From assembly GCA_902783765.1 (NCBI GenBank), contig CACZSB010000147.1, positions 1-9,310 of the forward strand: a stretch of DNA of 9,310 bases, in the 5' to 3' direction. This document shows, in pieces, positions 1 to 6,032 of this stretch. Source of the stretch: an uncultured Lachnospiraceae bacterium (GTDB lineage: Bacteria; Bacillota; Clostridia; Lachnospirales; Lachnospiraceae). The notes under the pieces were generated by a model. The model was not told where the DNA came from. It saw only the letters and a list, made by a program, of their open reading frames with translations, and did no database searches. The stretch's first letter is position 1. The number at the start of each line of letters is the position of its first letter. The translations under genes and the position numbers were made by a program.

Positions 1-1
1 A

Positions 2-712
2 TCCTATTTCGATGATGAAACCCGGGCGGTGCTGGATTCCGGCCAGAACCCCATTTTCTTTGACGGTCTGTATTTATCCGTTTCCTCGGAGGAGTCCAAG
101 GCCATCAATCTGGACCCGGAGCCCAAGGTGATTATTTCCGCCAGCGGCATGTGCGAAGCAGGGCGGATCAGGCATCATTTAAAACACAATTTATGGCGGC
201 CGGAGAGTACCGTTTTGTTTGTGGGCTATCAGACGGCGGGCACTCTGGGACGGCTGATTTTGGACGGCGCCAAAGAGGTGAAGCTGTTTGGCGAGGAAAT
301 CTCCGTGAAAGCGGAGCTGGCTACCATAGACGGTATCAGCGGCCATGCGGACCGGGACGGTTTGGTGAAATGGCTCCAGGGCTTTGAAGAAAAGCCTGCC
401 CGGGTTTTCGTTAATCATGGGGAAGCAGACTCCGTGGACAGCTTTTCCGCCCATTTAAGAGAACTGGGCTACGAAACCGCTGCCCCCTACAGCGGCACCG
501 TGTACGATTTGATGGAAAACAAAGTGCTGGTGGAGACCCAGGGCATTCCTGTGACCAAGGAAGAGGAGGAACGGAGTAGCGGCTTCTACGATGCCCTGGT
601 GACTGCGGCAGAGAAGCTATTAAAACTGGCCCGCAGCATGAAGCATCGAACCAATAAGGAGGTTCGCAAGTTCACGGGAGAAATCGAGAAACTTATTAAA
701 AAGTTTGAATAA
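2..712 (+). CDS. MBL-fold/beta-CASP RNA-processing exonuclease, C-terminal part
   Basis: The reading frame is already open at the left edge, so the start and the N-terminal metallo-beta-lactamase zinc motifs (HxHxDH) lie outside the window. What remains is the distal half of the beta-CASP region plus a tail. The beta-CASP signature SASGMCEAGRIRHHL is at about nt 140-184. The motif-B-like SGHAD has its His codon at 344-346, and the motif-C-like NHGE has its His codon at 416-418. These histidines correspond to the catalytic region of the CPSF73/YSH1/RNase J superfamily. Proteins with this layout are usually about 530 residues and act as cytoplasmic RNA nucleases that use two zinc ions. The last ~50 residues are a charged, probably helical tail. 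The stop TAA at 710-712 sits next to the next gene, suggesting co-transcription. Family assignment is firm; the substrate RNA is unknown. Confidence 0.88.
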   Translation, partial: SYFDDETRAVLDSGQNPIFFDGLYLSVSSEESKAINLDPEPKVIISASGMCEAGRIRHHLKHNLWRPESTVLFVGYQTAGTLGRLILDGAKEVKLFGEEISVKAELATIDGISGHADRDGLVKWLQGFEEKPARVFVNHGEADSVDSFSAHLRELGYETAAPYSGTVYDLMENKVLVETQGIPVTKEEEERSSGFYDALVTAAEKLLKLARSMKHRTNKEVRKFTGEIEKLIKKFE

Positions 713-719
713 ACAGTCC

Positions 720-1367
720 ATGGAAAAGCGGAATTATCACAAGGAAATGCAGCGGGTCATAGCCTGTTTGCCGGAGGAAGCCCTGCCCCGGCTGCTGCTC
801 CATTCCTGCTGTGCCCCCTGCTCTAGCTCGGTGCTGGAACAGTTGGCGGCTCGTTTTTTGGTGACGGTGCTGTATTATAACCCCAATATCTGGCCCCGGG
901 AGGAATATGAGCGGCGGAAGGCGGAGCAGCAGGACTTCATCCGCCGCTTTCCCTTTGTCCATCCCGTGGATATGCTGGATTGCGAGTATGAGCCCGTAGA
1001 TTATTACGAAGCGGTCAAGGGCCTGGAGCAGGAGCCGGAGCGGGGGAGTCGATGCAGCATCTGCTACCGCCTGCGGATAGGGCGCTGCGCTGGGGAGGCG
1101 GCCCGGGGGGGCTTTGATTATTTTACCACCACCTTGAGTCTCAGTCCCTTAAAGGATGCAGAGCGGATCAATCAGATCGGTTTTCAGGAGGCAGCCCGAC
1201 TTCAGGCGGCTTTCCCCGGGGAAGGGGTTCCGGCCTGGCTCCCCTCCGATTTCAAAAAAGGAGAGGGGTATAAGCGCTCTCTGGAGCTGAGCCGGGCCTG
1301 GGATTTGTATCGGCAGGATTATTGCGGCTGCGAATTCTCCCGGCGCCCAGAAGACCTGTTACCCTGA
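720..1367 (+). CDS. queH: Epoxyqueuosine reductase QueH (DUF208)
   Basis: QueH performs the last step of queuosine synthesis, reducing epoxyqueuosine to queuosine in the tRNA wobble position. It is the iron-sulfur enzyme used instead of QueG by many bacteria. Counting from the ATG at 720, the protein has 215 residues. It shows the N-terminal HSCCAPCSS motif (Cys 30, 31 and 34), the RCSICYRLR motif (Cys 112 and 115), FTTTLSLSPLKD, and the C-terminal YCGC pair (Cys 202 and 204). This cysteine set is typical of QueH and is complete. An alternative TTG start at 705 would add five residues (MNKQS) and overlap the upstream stop by 8 bases. Neither start has a clear Shine-Dalgarno, so I chose the ATG by its fit to the family N-terminus (MxKRNYxKEM). 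Close spacing implies translation coupled to the upstream nuclease. Confidence 0.93.
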   Translation: MEKRNYHKEMQRVIACLPEEALPRLLLHSCCAPCSSSVLEQLAARFLVTVLYYNPNIWPREEYERRKAEQQDFIRRFPFVHPVDMLDCEYEPVDYYEAVKGLEQEPERGSRCSICYRLRIGRCAGEAARGGFDYFTTTLSLSPLKDAERINQIGFQEAARLQAAFPGEGVPAWLPSDFKKGEGYKRSLELSRAWDLYRQDYCGCEFSRRPEDLLP

Positions 1368-1409
1368 ACGCGGAAAAGAACCCCGCCAAAAGCAAAAAGG
1401 AACACAAAC

Positions 1410-3842
1410 ATGGCATATTTCGGGCATTTTTATCTGGATCGGGAAAAGGACATCCTTATCGAGCTGAATCAGGAGGGAGAGAGGCTTTTTTATACCCTGC
1501 GGACCCCCAATCATCACAGCGGAAACCTGATTACCAATCTGGCCCGGCTTTTAAAGGCCCCCCTAAGTGAGGACGAAGCGGGGCTGAAAATTATCACTGG
1601 GGAAGTTCCCGCCTATGTAGACGACCGGAACCGGGAGCAGTATATCCTGCGGCTGGGGGGCACCAAGGTGGCCAATATCTATCCCGACGGCAGCATTGAG
1701 CGGAAGGCCTCGGTGCCGGCCATTGCCAAGACCCTCATGAGCCAGACTAAGGATTATCGCCTGGATTTGTTCCGCACCCTGGTGAAGACTTATATTGCCA
1801 CCGACTGCAAATTCCGCACGGATCTCCATACCCATATGAATGCCAATCTGGATCCGGATATTTTAATGGCCCTGGGCATTGTCCACCAGATTCGCTATCC
1901 CCTGTATTATGTGAAAAAACTGGGGCTTGTTCTGACCCCGACCCAGGAAAAGGCCCTGGCGGCGGAGCGGCAGCAGGCGGAGGCGGCTCTGAATCTGGAG
2001 GGACTTAGCGGCAAATACCGGGAGCGCCGTATAGACGACAACAGTTTTATCAATTTTGCGGATTTGATTTTGAACAATCCCGAAGCTGCTCTTGGAAATA
2101 TTGCAAAAATCAGAGCTTCCCTGGTGGTACTGAAGGACGGCCAGGCGGTGTTTTCCAATCTGGAAAAGGTTTATTTATATCGCTATGTTTTCACCAAGGG
2201 GCAGGCCGCCTCGAAGCGTATGAGCCCCGGCCGCATCCAAAAATTGGCGGAAGGGATTCCCGATGGGGATATCCGCCGCCATGTAAAGCAAATGCTGGAG
2301 GACGATAATACTCCCGCCTACAGCGGGAACAGTCTTTTTCAGGATAAGCTCTTGTGGATCGCCCGGAGCTACCGGGATGCGGGGATCCAATATGCGGAGA
2401 TTTCCGATACCATGCTGGCCCGCTGGGACACGGCGGCGGCCCGGCTGGGGGCGATTCATGAGGTGATGCCCCATATTTTCAAGGAAACCGGGGTGATGCT
2501 CCGCTTCCTGGCGGGAGTCAGACGGACGCCTCTCACCATTGTGCGGGACATTATTCAGGCCGCCGATTATCTGAAGGAAAACCTGCGGGTGCTGCGGGCG
2601 GTGGCGGAGGATCCCTATGTGGCGGGCTGCGATATTTTGGGGGAGGAGATTAATGATATCCGGGAGTTGAGGCCCTTTATCCGGGCCCTGGTGGATTTGG
2701 CGAAGACCGTCCCGGGCTTTGTGATCCGAATTCATGCAGGGGAATGCGACAGCTTAAAGGACAATGTGGAGGAGAGCCTTCGCTGCGTCCGGGAGGCCCT
2801 GAGCCCCGGCCAGCCCATGCCCCCTTTGCGTATCGGTCATGGCTTGTATACCTGTAATTTAAAGAGCCCGCGGGGTCGGCAGCTGCTCAAGGATTTGAAG
2901 GAAAGCGGGGCTGTACTGGAATTTCAATTAAGTTCCAATGTGCGGCTGAATAATTTAAGCCGGGTGGATAAACATCCCCTGAAGGATTATCTGCGGGGAG
3001 GCGTGGCCTGCGTACAGGGAACCGACGGTGGGGCTCTGTACGGCACCAATTCCATTGATGAAGAACTGGCCCTGGAAAGGCTGCTGGGCCTGAGTCGGGC
3101 AGAGCTCCAGACCATGTGCGAGACGGAGCGGCGGATCATAGCGAAAAGCCGGGCCGTATATCAGGAAAAGAAACGCCGTTTTGGGCGGCTTCTTAAAGGC
3201 CGGAGCGTGGAAGCGTATTTCCAGGAACAGCTGGCAGAGGGCCAGGAGGAAGCAGGACTTTTCCAGGGCAAGGAGGAAAAGCTGCTGGAGGCAGAACAGG
3301 CACTGGCCGGGCGGATTCAGGCCCTTCCCGTCGGCAAGACCCCCATTATTGTGGCCGGGGGCAGCTTCAATAATTCCCAGCACCGGACAATCATGAAAAA
3401 GGATTGTATTCAGATTCTGGATCAGCTTATGGAGAAGTCCGACCCGGAGAAGGTGTTTTTTGTTATCGGGCACAGCCTTAGGGCTTATGAGAAGTATCTG
3501 GTTCAAAAAAGCCGGGGCCGTTTTCAATTATTTGCCATTGTGCCCCGTTATCTGACCCGGCGTGAGGCTGCGGCCCTGGAAAAGTCCGGGGCGGGGATCC
3601 GTATTTCCATCGAACCCAACGGACTGGGCTTATATAAAAGCTTTGCTTATGAAATCTTTAAACACCGGCCCTCCCTGCTTTTGGCCCTGGACGGCAACGC
3701 CGCCGGCGCCAATTTAATGCAGGAAGCCAAAAACGGGCGGTATAAATGCCGCATTTTTGTGAATCCCCATTCCCGCACCCTCTGGGCCAAGGCCCAGTCC
3801 CTGGGCGGCTATGCCCGGAACATGGATTCCTTGGAATTGTGA
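1410..3842 (+). CDS. Adenosine-deaminase-like amidohydrolase fused to a C-terminal SLOG/LOG-like Rossmann domain
   Basis: 810 residues, much longer than ordinary adenosine deaminases (about 330-350). The start ATG is preceded by AAAAAGGAA at 1394-1402. Residues 1-130 are not recognised. The deaminase core follows: metal motif DLHTH (His140, His142); HAGE (His442, Glu445, the zinc ligand and catalytic acid); RIGHG (His477); SSN (508-510); and TDGG (Asp539). These equal His15/His17/His214/Glu217/His238/Asp295 of mouse ADA, so the metal site looks intact. The neighbouring Asp296, which contacts the purine, is Gly540 here. The stretch from His142 to His442 is about 100 residues longer than in ADA, implying an insertion near 165-310. 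A charged linker (about 575-640) leads to residues 643-790: IIVAGGSF, VFFVIGHSL, FAIVPRYL, SLLLALDGNAAGANL and CRIFVNP. These are alternating strands and glycine turns like SLOG/LOG nucleotide-binding domains. The C-terminal call is inference; the deaminase call is firm. Substrate unknown. The gene lies 42 bases after queH. Confidence 0.8.
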   Translation: MAYFGHFYLDREKDILIELNQEGERLFYTLRTPNHHSGNLITNLARLLKAPLSEDEAGLKIITGEVPAYVDDRNREQYILRLGGTKVANIYPDGSIERKASVPAIAKTLMSQTKDYRLDLFRTLVKTYIATDCKFRTDLHTHMNANLDPDILMALGIVHQIRYPLYYVKKLGLVLTPTQEKALAAERQQAEAALNLEGLSGKYRERRIDDNSFINFADLILNNPEAALGNIAKIRASLVVLKDGQAVFSNLEKVYLYRYVFTKGQAASKRMSPGRIQKLAEGIPDGDIRRHVKQMLEDDNTPAYSGNSLFQDKLLWIARSYRDAGIQYAEISDTMLARWDTAAARLGAIHEVMPHIFKETGVMLRFLAGVRRTPLTIVRDIIQAADYLKENLRVLRAVAEDPYVAGCDILGEEINDIRELRPFIRALVDLAKTVPGFVIRIHAGECDSLKDNVEESLRCVREALSPGQPMPPLRIGHGLYTCNLKSPRGRQLLKDLKESGAVLEFQLSSNVRLNNLSRVDKHPLKDYLRGGVACVQGTDGGALYGTNSIDEELALERLLGLSRAELQTMCETERRIIAKSRAVYQEKKRRFGRLLKGRSVEAYFQEQLAEGQEEAGLFQGKEEKLLEAEQALAGRIQALPVGKTPIIVAGGSFNNSQHRTIMKKDCIQILDQLMEKSDPEKVFFVIGHSLRAYEKYLVQKSRGRFQLFAIVPRYLTRREAAALEKSGAGIRISIEPNGLGLYKSFAYEIFKHRPSLLLALDGNAAGANLMQEAKNGRYKCRIFVNPHSRTLWAKAQSLGGYARNMDSLEL

Positions 3843-3865
3843 CCGGCTACTATGATATAAAACAA

Positions 3866-3894
3866 TAGACAAACCTCTGTTCGAGTGATATAAT
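3866..3894 (+). promoter_or_regulatory. Sigma-A promoter of the toxin mRNA
   Basis: TAGACA (3866-3871) and TATAAT (3889-3894) are separated by 17 bases. Five of six -35 bases and all -10 bases match the sigma-A consensus. The predicted start of transcription is near 3900-3901, which places the GGTGCTACC element exactly at the 5' end of the RNA. It is the only good promoter between the deaminase stop and the small ORF. Confidence 0.8.
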
Positions 3895-3991
3895 AGACAC
3901 GGTGCTACCATAAACGGTAGGCGGTTTCCCGAATGTGCTTCACAGGAGGGACTGTTTGCCCCTCTTGATTTTATGAAAGGGGGGATGCCTG

Positions 3992-4081
3992 ATGAGCGTA
4001 ATGGAACTGATTTCCGTTATCAGCCTGGTTTTAACCAGCTTCGGCCTGGGCTACGCCCTGGGAAGAAGATCGAAGGAATAA
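3992..4081 (+). CDS. 29-residue membrane peptide, putative holin-like type I toxin
   Basis: The peptide begins MSVMELISVISLVLTSFGLG and ends YALGRRSKE. It has a hydrophobic span at about residues 5-24 and a short basic tail, the usual build of holin-like/TxpA/Fst-type toxins that insert in the cytoplasmic membrane. The start is set by the strong Shine-Dalgarno AAGGGGGG (about 3978-3984) seven bases upstream; the internal ATG at 4001 has no such signal. The ORF sits inside a self-contained unit: own promoter, a leader of about 90 nt, an own terminator, and a convergent antisense RNA gene over its 3' untranslated region. That context, more than the short sequence, supports toxin identity. The CCCCTC at 3959-3964 could cover the ribosome binding site. 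The alternative is a small membrane regulator of other function. Toxicity is not shown by sequence alone. Confidence 0.75.
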   Translation: MSVMELISVISLVLTSFGLGYALGRRSKE

Positions 4082-4125
4082 AAACAGAAACGACCGCTAG
4101 CCCGTGGAAAGTTGGCGGTCGTTTC
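4077..4125 (-). terminator. Intrinsic terminator of the antisense RNA
   Basis: GAAACGACCGC (4087-4097) and GCGGTCGTTTC (4115-4125) form a perfect 11-bp stem, extendable inward by a few pairs including G-U. Read on the minus strand, it is followed by TGTTTTTATT (4086-4077). Read on the + strand, it is followed by GCTTAAAC, with no U-tract. It therefore should stop the antisense RNA but let the toxin mRNA pass. Confidence 0.75.
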
Positions 4126-4167
4126 GCTTAAACAACACAGGGAAACCGTCTATCGGTATCACCCGTC
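4078..4167 (-). ncRNA. Predicted cis-antisense antitoxin RNA (about 90 nt)
   Basis: Bounded by the consensus promoter on the right and a minus-strand hairpin/U-tract on the left. It is fully complementary to the toxin mRNA 3' untranslated region (4082-4167) and barely touches the ORF. Its first ~28 nt (GGTGATACC...GACGGTTTCCC) closely resemble the first 30 nt of the toxin mRNA (GGTGCTACC...GGCGGTTTCCC), because both derive from the inverted repeat. It could therefore bind the same 3' segment that the mRNA uses to fold on itself. Expected role: duplex formation with the toxin mRNA, followed by decay or blocked translation. Boundaries are predicted, good to a few bases. Confidence 0.72.
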
Positions 4168-4197
4168 AGGGCCATTATATGGCCCTGACGCTTTTTT
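4164..4197 (+). terminator. Intrinsic terminator of the toxin mRNA
   Basis: CGTCAGGGCCAT (4164-4175) and ATGGCCCTGACG (4179-4190) form a perfect 12-bp stem with a three-base loop, followed by C and six T (4192-4197). The U-tract is on the + strand only, so it ends the toxin transcript and not minus-strand transcripts. The stem apex contains the -10 box of the minus-strand promoter. Confidence 0.9.
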
Positions 4198-4202
4198 GTC
4201 AA
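4174..4202 (-). promoter_or_regulatory. Perfect consensus sigma-A promoter for the antisense antitoxin RNA
   Basis: On the minus strand, TTGACA (4202-4197) and TATAAT (4179-4174) are spaced by exactly 17 bases, a full match to the sigma-A consensus. Transcription should start near 4167 and run leftwards into the toxin 3' untranslated region. An antitoxin promoter stronger than the toxin promoter (5/6 -35 match) is what a type I locus needs. The promoter is overlaid on the toxin terminator. Confidence 0.85.
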
Positions 4203-4234
4203 GTTTTTCCGGAGGCCGGCCTCCTTTTCCTTTC

Positions 4235-4906
4235 TTATTTCGACTTTCTGAAGCACAGGAACCAGTCTAAACAGTACTGATCATCCGTCTGTGTCTCCAT
4301 CCGCTCCTTGGCGGTGCCGCAGGAACCGGCGGTGGGGACAATCACGTCGTCGCCGGGGCGCCAGTCGGCCGGGGTGGCGCAGGTTTCCGCATCCGCTTTT
4401 TGCAGAGCCAGAATAATGCGCTTAATCTCGTCAAAGTTCCGGCCGGTGCTCAAAGGATAATACAGAATGGTGCGGATAATACCCTTGGGATCGATAACGA
4501 AAACCGCCCGAACTGCCTGGGTATTGGAGGCCCCGGGCTGAATCATGCCGTACTTGTGGGCCACTTCCATGCGGATATCCTCAATCAGCGGGAAGGTCAC
4601 ATTGATGTTTTTAAAATTCTTCCATTCCAGCTCCTGAATCTTTCGCAGCCAGGCGATGTGGGCATAAAGGGAATCCACAGACAGCCCCACCAGCTCCGTG
4701 TTCAGGGCCTTAAACTCCTCTATCATGGAGCCGAAGGTCATGAATTCCGTGGTACATACCGGCGTGAAATCGGCCGGATGGGAAAAGAGGATAACCCATT
4801 TTCCTTCATAGTCCTGGGGGAAATTGATTTCTCCCTGGGTGGTTACAGCGTGAAAAGCCGGCGCGGCTTCGCCAATCAGAGGCATTGTATAAGTTCTTTC
4901 TTCCAT
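4235..4906 (-). CDS. Peroxiredoxin, Prx6/thioredoxin-peroxidase type
   Basis: 223-residue cytoplasmic thiol peroxidase that reduces hydrogen peroxide and organic hydroperoxides. The peroxidatic motif HPADFTPVCTTEF places the reactive cysteine at residue 51, with the conserved Pro/Thr before it. Arg133, in QAVRAVFVIDPKG, fits the conserved active-site arginine. The C-terminus carries YCLDWFLC (Cys212, Cys218), like the paired resolving-region cysteines of long archaeal-type Prx6 enzymes such as Aeropyrum Tpx, so a 2-Cys mechanism is likely. The start is fixed by AAGGAGAT eight bases before the ATG. A minus-strand TATAAT at 4968-4963 may be its -10 box, though no good -35 partner is visible. 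It is divergent from the AraC-type gene and convergent with the toxin gene. No U-tract terminator follows the stop codon. Confidence 0.95.
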   Translation of the reverse strand: MEERTYTMPLIGEAAPAFHAVTTQGEINFPQDYEGKWVILFSHPADFTPVCTTEFMTFGSMIEEFKALNTELVGLSVDSLYAHIAWLRKIQELEWKNFKNINVTFPLIEDIRMEVAHKYGMIQPGASNTQAVRAVFVIDPKGIIRTILYYPLSTGRNFDEIKRIILALQKADAETCATPADWRPGDDVIVPTAGSCGTAKERMETQTDDQYCLDWFLCFRKSK

Positions 4907-5089
4907 GGTGTTGATCTCCTTTTCTTTTGATTTCGCCCGAAGGCGTTTTCTTTGTTGTTTGTATTATATTTAATAAAAACCGGAATTTCTTGCATTATTC
5001 TCTATTATTTTTGGATTATTTTCCCAACAGGGCCGATTTATGTGGTATGATTGAAAAACCTGCTGTCAGCAGGCAAGGGGGAGATTATA
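4907..5089. promoter_or_regulatory. Divergent intergenic region between peroxiredoxin and AraC-family gene
   Basis: 183 bases, markedly A+T-rich in its centre (about 4960-5025), unlike the flanking genes. On the minus strand it holds TATAAT (4968-4963) and the Shine-Dalgarno of the peroxiredoxin gene. On the + strand it holds an extended -10, TGGTATGAT (5043-5051), with no convincing -35. Next comes a small CCTGC/GCAGG hairpin (5059-5073), directly before the Shine-Dalgarno AAGGGGGAG (5075-5083). The layout suits control of both genes by the AraC-type protein, but no repeated binding site is obvious. Confidence 0.5.
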
Positions 5090-5941
5090 ATGGAAAGTAT
5101 TCATTATTCAACAGAGCAGCTGCCCGTTTATACCTGCCGGGAATGCCTGCACACCCGTCAGGTGCACAGCGAAATCGCCCACCTGCACCGGGATCTGGAA
5201 TTGATTTCCGTGCTGAAAGGCAGCGTTCAGTGTCAGACCGGCGAATCCGTATTCGAGCTGCACACGGGAGATGTGTGCTTTATTAACCGGGGCCAGCTTC
5301 ACGCCCTGTATAAGCAGCCGTCCCAGGCGGACAGCCACCGGGTTCTGGTAATCGGCACCTCCCTGTTGACACAAATCCCCGGGATTTACGATAAATATAT
5401 CCGTAGTTTTTTGGAAGATATCCGCTTCAGTCATGTGCGATTTGAGGGCCAGGGCTCAGCGGCGGCCCAGATCAATCGCAATATGGATCGAATCGAGACG
5501 CTGCAACAGGAGAGGCCGGACGGCTACGAACTGGAAATCCTGTCCAATTTGTACGGCATCATGTCCTGTCTTTATCAGGCTTATACCCAGGGGCCGTCCC
5601 TGCCGGCGCCGGAGGGCAACGCCCTGATTCAGCAGAAAATGACGGAATTCATCTACCGCCATTACGGGGAAGCCCTGTCTCTGGAACAGATAGCCGCCGC
5701 CGGCCATGTGAGCCGCAGCCAGTGCTCCCGCCTGTTCAAAATCTATACCAGGCTCACGCCCATCCAGTTTCTGAACCGACACCGGCTGGAAATGAGCTGT
5801 GAAAAGCTGCGCCGATCCTCGGCCAGCGTGGCGGAAATTGCCGCCGCCTGCGGTATCGGGGATCAAAGTTATTTCAATCGGCTTTTCCACCGGGCTTACG
5901 GGGTTACACCTTTGGAATATCGGCGCACCGGTCAGATGTGA
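5090..5941 (+). CDS. AraC-family transcriptional regulator with N-terminal cupin domain
   Basis: 283 residues. Residues ~25-110 form a cupin-like sensor (HLHRDLELISVLKGSVQCQTG, then GDVCFINRGQLHAL), the part that usually binds a small ligand and mediates dimerisation. Residues ~183-281 hold the two helix-turn-helix units of the AraC/XylS family: LSLEQIAAAGHVSRSQCSRLFK (197-218), then SVAEIAAACGIGDQSYFNRLF (246-266), and the family end GVTPLEYRR. The ATG at 5090 is chosen because AAGGGGGAG lies six bases upstream. A TTG at 5051 in the same frame would add 13 residues but has no ribosome site and lies within the likely promoter. The gene is divergent from the peroxiredoxin and 91 bases before the GNAT operon, so either or both may be targets. 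The ligand cannot be told from sequence. Confidence 0.93.
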   Translation: MESIHYSTEQLPVYTCRECLHTRQVHSEIAHLHRDLELISVLKGSVQCQTGESVFELHTGDVCFINRGQLHALYKQPSQADSHRVLVIGTSLLTQIPGIYDKYIRSFLEDIRFSHVRFEGQGSAAAQINRNMDRIETLQQERPDGYELEILSNLYGIMSCLYQAYTQGPSLPAPEGNALIQQKMTEFIYRHYGEALSLEQIAAAGHVSRSQCSRLFKIYTRLTPIQFLNRHRLEMSCEKLRRSSASVAEIAAACGIGDQSYFNRLFHRAYGVTPLEYRRTGQM

Positions 5942-6032
5942 CGGGAACAAGGGCCTATTCAGTGGATATAAGAGGATGTAAAGCTGAAATGGAAGCTTCC
6001 TTGTTTACGGAGAAAGAAAAGGGGTTAAAACT

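Larger units (their letters stand above)
3901..4163 (+). repeat. Long-distance inverted repeat joining the 5' and 3' regions of the toxin mRNA
   Basis: CGGTAGGCGGTTTCCC (3915-3930) pairs with GGGAAACCGTCTATCG (4140-4155) over 16 continuous positions, two of them G-U. Beyond a six-base bulge (3909-3914), GGTGCTAC (3901-3908) pairs with GTATCACC (4156-4163) at seven of eight positions. The arms lie at the very 5' end of the predicted mRNA and just before its terminator. Such 5'-3' closure keeps several type I toxin mRNAs untranslatable until the 3' end is trimmed; that role here is inference. Confidence 0.8.

Noticed and set aside
2175..2735. Long minus-strand ORF (186 codons) opposite the deaminase
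   Set aside because: It lies wholly inside a gene with clear family motifs, has no ribosome site, and its Pro/His/Arg-rich sequence is typical of an antisense shadow in G+C-rich DNA. The same holds for 2955-3527 on the minus strand.
1410..3842. RADAR (RdrA-RdrB) system
   Set aside because: The deaminase size is suggestive, but there is no ATPase partner and the neighbours are an RNA nuclease and queH; the C-terminal domain also points elsewhere.
3933..3968. Eleven-codon leader ORF (MCFTGGTVCPS) before the toxin
   Set aside because: No Shine-Dalgarno; probably chance.
4211..4224. Perfect palindrome GGAGGCCGGCCTCC as peroxiredoxin terminator
   Set aside because: On the minus strand it is followed by GGAAAAAC, not a U-tract. 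On the + strand it is followed by T-rich sequence, so at most it is a backup for the toxin terminator.
4400..4930. Plus-strand ORF of 176 codons opposite the peroxiredoxin
   Set aside because: Shadow of a well-recognised gene; no Shine-Dalgarno and no recognisable domain.
4958..4976. PerR-like box upstream of the peroxiredoxin gene
   Set aside because: The A+T-rich stretch matches the 15-base PerR palindrome at only about nine positions, no better than expected in such sequence.
5051..5089. TTG start at 5051 for the AraC-family protein
   Set aside because: No ribosome site, lies in the promoter/leader, whereas the ATG at 5090 has a strong Shine-Dalgarno at the right distance.
5991..6000. 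Palindrome GGAAGCTTCC before the GNAT operon
   Set aside because: Ten bases, single occurrence, not at a useful position relative to a convincing promoter.
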